Below, one piece after another: positions 8,901 through 11,343 of a DNA stretch of 11,343 bases. The number at the start of each line of letters is the position of its first letter. The first letter of the stretch is position 1. The position numbers were made by a program, and so were the translations under genes. A model generated the notes under the pieces. It saw nothing but the letters and a program-made list of their open reading frames with translations, was not told the origin of the DNA and did no database searches. Source of the stretch: Saprospiraceae bacterium (GTDB taxonomy: Bacteria; Bacteroidota; Bacteroidia; Chitinophagales; Saprospiraceae); NCBI GenBank assembly GCA_020630045.1, contig JAHDCE010000072.1, forward strand, positions 1 to 11,343. The letters are read 5' to 3'.

Positions 8901-9032
8901 AACGACAATTACATTTGCACCGATAGCCTCTTCTCCGTCTTCAAGAGTGACTATACCGGTAATGGTTCTCTGGGCGAAGGTCGAACCTATTGCTAGGAGT
9001 ACCATCACTAGAACCAGTGAAAAATGTTTCAT
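5940..9032 (-). CDS. SusC/RagA-family TonB-dependent outer-membrane transporter
   Basis: This is a 1030-residue outer-membrane barrel that imports a SusD-captured ligand using energy from TonB-ExbBD. The signal peptide is MKHFSLVLVMVLLAIGSTFA, residues 1-20. A carboxypeptidase-D regulatory-like domain (about 22-95: ITGIVTLEDG..IGANVIV, DGTFSIDVP, LEVSYAGYATQ) is followed by a TonB-box-like VVEVTT (103-108). The plug domain spans about 113-232 and contains the SusC/RagA signature: YYMDGVPID (181-189), then LKDASAIALYGARGANGVIL (207-226). The beta-barrel covers about 240-1030 and ends in an outer-membrane C-terminal strand with terminal Phe (FGLEVGF). No N-terminal anti-sigma-interacting STN extension is visible, so regulation by a sigma/anti-sigma relay through this protein is not suggested. 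It is first in an operon with susD and a Calx-beta lipoprotein, behind the promoter at 9086-9117. ATG at 9032 is fixed by the signal peptide. Confidence 0.97.
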   Translation of the reverse strand: MKHFSLVLVMVLLAIGSTFAQRTITGIVTLEDGEEAIGANVIVVGSDALGTSTEYDGTFSIDVPSDATELEVSYAGYATQIVSIVGVDNITVLLAVESELLEVVEVTTRFYKKTRAETTGSVEVVGSEKIERIPIPTFDNILQGQVSGLQIMAGTGQPGNGAGKVQLRGAGSILGSSEPVYYMDGVPIDPDVMSNINPSDIESVQVLKDASAIALYGARGANGVILITTKSGKMKADQPTRITYRTQYGLTTPTQERFTMMNSAEKLAFELYQGTVEFENGIGDPVTGPTTAQYRPGFWFGSPESPGYNPAVIDSMSNVNTDWTDFFFRTAIMKQHDLAVSGGSEKTSFYVSASYLDQEGQTIRSDLKRASTRFNIDHQANDRLKFGFRGTIGYSRRNFVESENSVSLSNPFTAVYLANPYENPFNPDGSYNIARPIAANPSQGLSNSVNVIELTERATNVVDELKGVGNIYAEFKIIDGLKVRSQWGMDYTEQTDERWLDPLSVRGSNPNSVRGGQGSFAEGYLRQPQWIGTNTLSYDKKFADGKHKIFALVGGELQRSLFRSFGYTGYGLDPKLPTTAASITSGFDNNDFIASVGGSKTQRSNAAYFFNADYIYSGKYIVSGSIRREAVSAFGENFRWGNFWSVSAGWNISDEEFAKNLSWLDRAKLSISYGVNGNSEGIGNFESRSLYGTGTYGDKATYTQATIGRPDLKWEELNQANLRLEFGFLKRINGTLDLYNNVTSDLFLQQSLSSAASGAFGAVDINSGKMRNRGVELNMNVDVLNVKGFTWSVNGNLAYNDNEITDLGGEDEFEFGTSIAKEGLPFNTHFIVGYAGVDPANGQPLYYDLDGNVTNVYSAANNATIYGTPEPPLVGGFGTSLGYKGLVLSATFSFVRGNTLFNNQTFFQQNHNFVLYNLSTEMNDIWKNPGDVTEFQGIIDPVTGGRSVREFSSRDIEDGSFLRFRNLSLSYSLPKDIFKGYLKDVTVFAQAQNLFTVTQFTGFDPEIDNNIAQYEYPVPRTFTFGLEVGF

Positions 9033-9085
9033 ACCGTAATCAAATTTTAATGAAAAAATATAGTTAAAGATTATTTAACAATTGC

Positions 9086-9117
9086 CAAATTTATGGAATA
9101 TTTCGAATTCCACTAAA
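9086..9117 (-). promoter_or_regulatory. Candidate promoter of the susCD operon with inverted repeat in its spacer
   Basis: The minus strand reads TAAATTTG at 9093-9086, an exact TAnnTTTG -7 element. TTTAG (9117-9113) is a partial match to the -33 TTTG. The 19-nt spacer between them (9094-9112) is an inverted repeat, TGGAAT-N7-ATTCCA, which could be an operator. Predicted transcription starts near 9079, giving about 45 nt of leader before the susC ATG. The motifs are visible; function is inferred. Confidence 0.6.
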
Positions 9118-9344
9118 GACTAACACAAGCTTTTTTACGAATTGTCTTGAATACACTAAACTTTTATCTATAACCGCGTCAATTATGGACAAAAGAATTA
9201 CAGCTCAAGCAAAAACTTGATGAATTTCAAATAATTATGGTAGATTTCGAACGAGATTGGGAAATGGAAAACAACTTCCATTTTATTTGGGTGTCTTTCG
9301 TTCCTTTAATAAACTGTTAAGGATTTAGTTTCGCTGCCTTGCAC

Positions 9345-9384
9345 CAAATAAAAAACGAGTCATTTTCAAAAGAAAATGACTCGT
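9345..9384 (-). terminator. Rho-independent terminator of the upstream lipoprotein operon
   Basis: A perfect 13-bp stem (9355-9367 with 9372-9384) has a 4-nt loop and is followed on the minus strand by TTTTTATTTGG from 9354 down. It lies 42 nt past the stop codon of the lipoprotein gene at 9427-10332. It should insulate the susC promoter from upstream transcription. Confidence 0.88.
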
Positions 9385-9407
9385 CAGTATAGTTTTAAAG
9401 AATTTCA

Positions 9408-9421
9408 CCCCTTTAAAGGGG
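9408..9421. repeat. 14-nt perfect palindrome just after a stop codon
   Basis: CCCCTTTAAAGGGG is a perfect palindrome starting 5 nt past the stop codon at 9427. A stem would need an unpaired centre and so be short. It precedes the true terminator at 9345-9384. It could be a minor RNA structure or a protein site; nothing in the sequence decides between these. Confidence 0.4.
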
Positions 9422-9426
9422 ATAAA

Positions 9427-10332
9427 TTATCCTTCAAACAATAATTCATCAGTAGTAGGATCGTAGAAACGGTAAGTTGTTCCTGACTTCACGAACTTGT
9501 ACAATGTTTTCTCAACACCGGCAGCATCATCAGAATTGATGTAAACAGCAGGATCGACCGGCAACATTACATCGTTATACAAACCACCACGTGTCAGATA
9601 AACAGTCATTGGGAAAGTAACCGTGCTACCATCAGTAGGTACGATACCATTCGACCAAAGGTTCAACACTAGGTAGTAAGTACCATCTGCCCAAGTCGTA
9701 CCGAAAGACATATCTTCCGGACAATCACCTGTAGCCGCATCATAGTTACCTGAATCCATCATTGCTTCGTCATAAATCAAGACATCGATGTCTACTTCAT
9801 CACAAAATACTCGCTCAACACCATCAACCATAGCGGTTCCGCTCCAGTCATAAATGGCAACTGCAGTATTGCTCACGAAGTTATTCAACGTCACATCATA
9901 AGTAGTCGTAGTCAAATTAACATTTGAAGTACGCTCATCACCAATTTGGATGGTGAATGTCTCAGAGCCTTCAACGACCAAATCATTGTAAGTCGTAAGA
10001 GCTCCGGACCCCATCGTTGTACCGGCAGGAATTATAACCAAGTGATCGATATCAAAATCTTCACCTTCTGTTGCAGTTCCTCCTTCAACTACAGAAACGT
10101 TGACTCGGACATCAACTACTTGTGGTTCGCTCAATGTAATGGTGAAAGGAAAAACGTCATCCCTTTCAGTAGTCGATGCAGGTGCTGTCCATTCGACGGA
10201 AGCGGTCGGATTAGTGGCGGTTAAGTTGCTATAATCCGTAAAGTCCTCATCTTTACATTGTGAGAATCCAAGAAGGATGACAGCGGCACCAAGACCGGTC
10301 ACACTTTTGGAAAGAATATTCTTAAGTTTCAT
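9427..10332 (-). CDS. Calx-beta-type surface lipoprotein of unknown function
   Basis: This is a 301-residue predicted lipoprotein. The signal peptide ends in the lipobox GFSQ-Cys26, followed by KDED, which fits the K-D/E-D/E surface-export signal. Residues about 45-150 look like a Calx-beta domain: FPFTITLSEP (61-70), TATEGEDFDI (86-95) and LVVEGSETFTIQI (118-130). The second half (about 158-301) is beta-rich with Cys177 and Cys204, which could form a disulfide; I cannot assign it to a family. It starts 92 nt after the lipoprotein gene at 10425-11319, across a hairpin, and ends before a strong terminator, so it probably closes an operon whose head lies outside the window. The layout parallels the lipoprotein at 3633-4466, which suggests a cognate role next to another SusCD pair. 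That role is inferred; no catalytic motif is visible. Confidence 0.83.
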   Translation of the reverse strand: MKLKNILSKSVTGLGAAVILLGFSQCKDEDFTDYSNLTATNPTASVEWTAPASTTERDDVFPFTITLSEPQVVDVRVNVSVVEGGTATEGEDFDIDHLVIIPAGTTMGSGALTTYNDLVVEGSETFTIQIGDERTSNVNLTTTTYDVTLNNFVSNTAVAIYDWSGTAMVDGVERVFCDEVDIDVLIYDEAMMDSGNYDAATGDCPEDMSFGTTWADGTYYLVLNLWSNGIVPTDGSTVTFPMTVYLTRGGLYNDVMLPVDPAVYINSDDAAGVEKTLYKFVKSGTTYRFYDPTTDELLFEG

Positions 10333-10362
10333 TTTCTATTATTAATTTAAAAATGATGAAAC

Positions 10363-10400
10363 CGAAGGAAGCAAAGGATTCGAATCCTTTGCATCCTTCG
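10363..10400. repeat. 38-nt inverted repeat between the two upstream lipoprotein genes
   Basis: The arms 10363-10381 and 10382-10400 are complementary over 19 nt except one mismatch, centred on GATTCGAATC. The hairpin begins 24 nt after the stop codon at 10425. No T-tract follows directly on the minus strand; TTTTT comes only about 10 nt later. Its placement matches the hairpin after susD (4496-4530), suggesting an intra-operon stabiliser or partial terminator. Confidence 0.6.
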
Positions 10401-10424
10401 TGTTTGAAATGGAGAAAACCAGTT

Positions 10425-11319
10425 TTACTGCTTTTCTAGTTTGTAGTAAAATTGACGAGTTCCTGAGTCCCTGATATATCCGTGAGACATAATCAATTGA
10501 TCACGTCCATTGACATCATCTTTGATAGCCATCATTGATTCAGAACAAAGGGCATCCGGCAACTCACCCGGATCATCTACACAGTTAGCGACTTCGTCAG
10601 CGCTCCATACCGTCTGAACGGCTCCTGCATACTCTTTAGGAATAGTAATGTTTCCATCACCATCGATAGTAAAGTAAAACTCATTATCAGGATCTTGATC
10701 CAAAGAAAAAGGACCATTCGCCAAAATGTGGTAAGTAACCGGATCTACGGACTCAACAACTACAGTTGCGCCATTCCAACCACCTTGTGGTCCGGCAGTA
10801 GGGTGGATATAGTTACTTTCGATAACGGTATAAGTACCCGCGAAACGAGTAGAAACCGCCACTTTAGTACTTCCACGATTCAAGTGAGAATTTCCGCTAT
10901 CTGTTTTAGCAATATAAGTCAAAACAAAAGCGTCACCAATCGCCAATTGAGTATCATCAACAGGAACCGGAGCACCACCGGCTGTCAAACCAGCAATCAA
11001 ATCTTCATATTTGAAATCAAAAGAAATGAAATCAGTAGAACTAGATGGTACAGACAAAGTAGTCATCAATACATTCTCAGATGTACCTTGAGCACCTTGG
11101 AATTGTTTGTAAACATCAATAGAAGTTGTTTTGACACTTCCTTGATATACTTTCAATGAAGAAGTATATGTGGCGCCGTCACCTACAACATAGTTCAATA
11201 GGCCGTTAACGACTTCTACCAAACCTCCTTCAATCGCATTATCGCCTACATTATCGTCTTCACTACAAGAAGTAAATACAAGACCAACAATAGCGAAGTA
11301 AGAACTTTAAATTTTTCAT
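10425..11319 (-). pseudogene. Surface lipoprotein gene with an apparent +1 frameshift in the signal peptide
   Basis: The long open frame covers 10425 to about 11306. Its upstream end encodes AIVGLVFTS-Cys followed by SEDDN, a clear lipobox plus acidic surface-export signal, but that frame has no ATG and meets a TAA at 11309-11307. The natural start, ATG at 11319 (MKNLKFLL), is in another frame and reaches TAG after 18 codons. Removing one base near 11294-11300 joins them into MKNLKFLLAIVGLVFTSC and a 297-residue lipoprotein with lipidated Cys18. The 895-nt span equals 298 codons plus one base. In corrected numbering, residues about 33-158 form a beta-rich region (VEVVNG, ending STRFAGTY), and about 159-297 a second beta domain with Cys246 and Cys258. 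The family is not recognised. It resembles accessory lipoproteins found beside SusCD pairs. The frameshift may be a sequencing error, a genuine inactivation or phase variation. TTG at 11222 as a start would lose the signal peptide and is unlikely. Confidence 0.75.
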
Positions 11320-11343
11320 AATCATTTTCAATTTTAAAATGGT

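Larger units (their letters stand above)
9033..9426. other. Intergenic region between the upstream lipoprotein operon and susC
   Basis: This is 394 nt without a convincing gene. It holds, from high to low coordinates, a short palindrome at 9408-9421, the T-tract terminator at 9345-9384, an AT-rich stretch at about 9113-9344, and the candidate susC promoter at 9086-9117 with a leader of about 45-50 nt. The AT-rich stretch includes a weak 8-bp inverted repeat (9262-9269 with 9276-9283). About 230 nt upstream of the promoter are unexplained and could bind regulators. I found no tRNA, small RNA or riboswitch that I could name. Confidence 0.7.

Noticed and set aside
9237..9320. Plus-strand small ORF of 27 codons (MVDFERDWEMENNF...) in the intergenic region
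   Set aside because: It has no visible promoter, signal or homologous look, and random short ORFs are expected in 394 nt of AT-rich DNA.
11220..11232. AAGGAGG followed by TTG as a possible ribosome site and start for the truncated lipoprotein
   Set aside because: The spacing to TTG is only about one base, Bacteroidota rely little on such sites, and this start would discard an evident lipobox. The bases also simply encode Glu-Gly-Gly in the lipobox frame.
11301..11319. Slippery-looking A-AAT-TTA heptamer at the start of the frameshifted lipoprotein gene, suggesting programmed -1 frameshifting
   Set aside because: A -1 slip from the ATG frame leads to a different frame from the one carrying the lipobox, which needs a +1 shift (or -2). 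The heptamer therefore cannot explain the gene.

Overview
The window looks like chromosomal DNA of a free-living, probably marine or environmental member of the Bacteroidota. It carries a SusC/SusD pair, a type IX secretion (T9SS) C-terminal sorting domain, lipoproteins with Bacteroidota-style acidic residues after the lipobox cysteine, and TAnnTTTG-type -7 promoter elements. The sequence does not fix the genus; a Saprospiria- or Flavobacteriia-like origin is only an impression from the proteins. Every gene I can support is on the minus strand, so the biological reading order runs from high to low coordinates.

Layout in transcription order. (1) 11319-10425: a surface lipoprotein gene whose signal-peptide region carries an apparent +1 frameshift. 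(2) 10332-9427: a Calx-beta-type lipoprotein, ending in a strong rho-independent terminator at about 9345-9384. These two genes look like the tail of an operon that starts outside the window. (3) 9344-9033: an intergenic region with a good Bacteroidota promoter at about 9086-9117; its spacer is an inverted repeat. (4) 9032-5940 susC-like transporter and 5896-4544 susD-like lipoprotein, 43 nt apart. A 16-bp perfect hairpin follows, then 4466-3633, a second Calx-beta lipoprotein, and then two tandem hairpins, the second with a T-tract (terminator). (5) 3429-526: a secreted S8 (subtilisin-like) protease with three PKD domains and a T9SS type A sorting tail. (6) 427-455: a hairpin, then a tRNA promoter at about 310-340 and the tRNA cluster Thr(TGT)-Tyr(GTA)-Gly(TCC), running off the left edge. 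That tRNA order is the one that precedes tRNA-Thr(GGT) and tuf in many bacteria.

How the genes fit together. SusC/SusD homologues form a TonB-dependent importer with a lipoprotein lid on the cell surface. The small lipoproteins occupy the position of SusE/SusF-like accessory ligand-binding proteins. There is no carbohydrate-active enzyme in the window, so the substrate cannot be named. The nearest degradative enzyme is the exported S8 protease, which has its own transcription unit, so a peptide or protein link is possible but unproven. The most notable points are the frameshifted lipoprotein signal peptide, Calx-beta lipoproteins on both sides of susCD that suggest two tandem Sus-like units, and the inverted repeat that exactly fills the susC promoter spacer. 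I see no CRISPR array, insertion sequence, phage gene or clearly undescribed multi-gene system.
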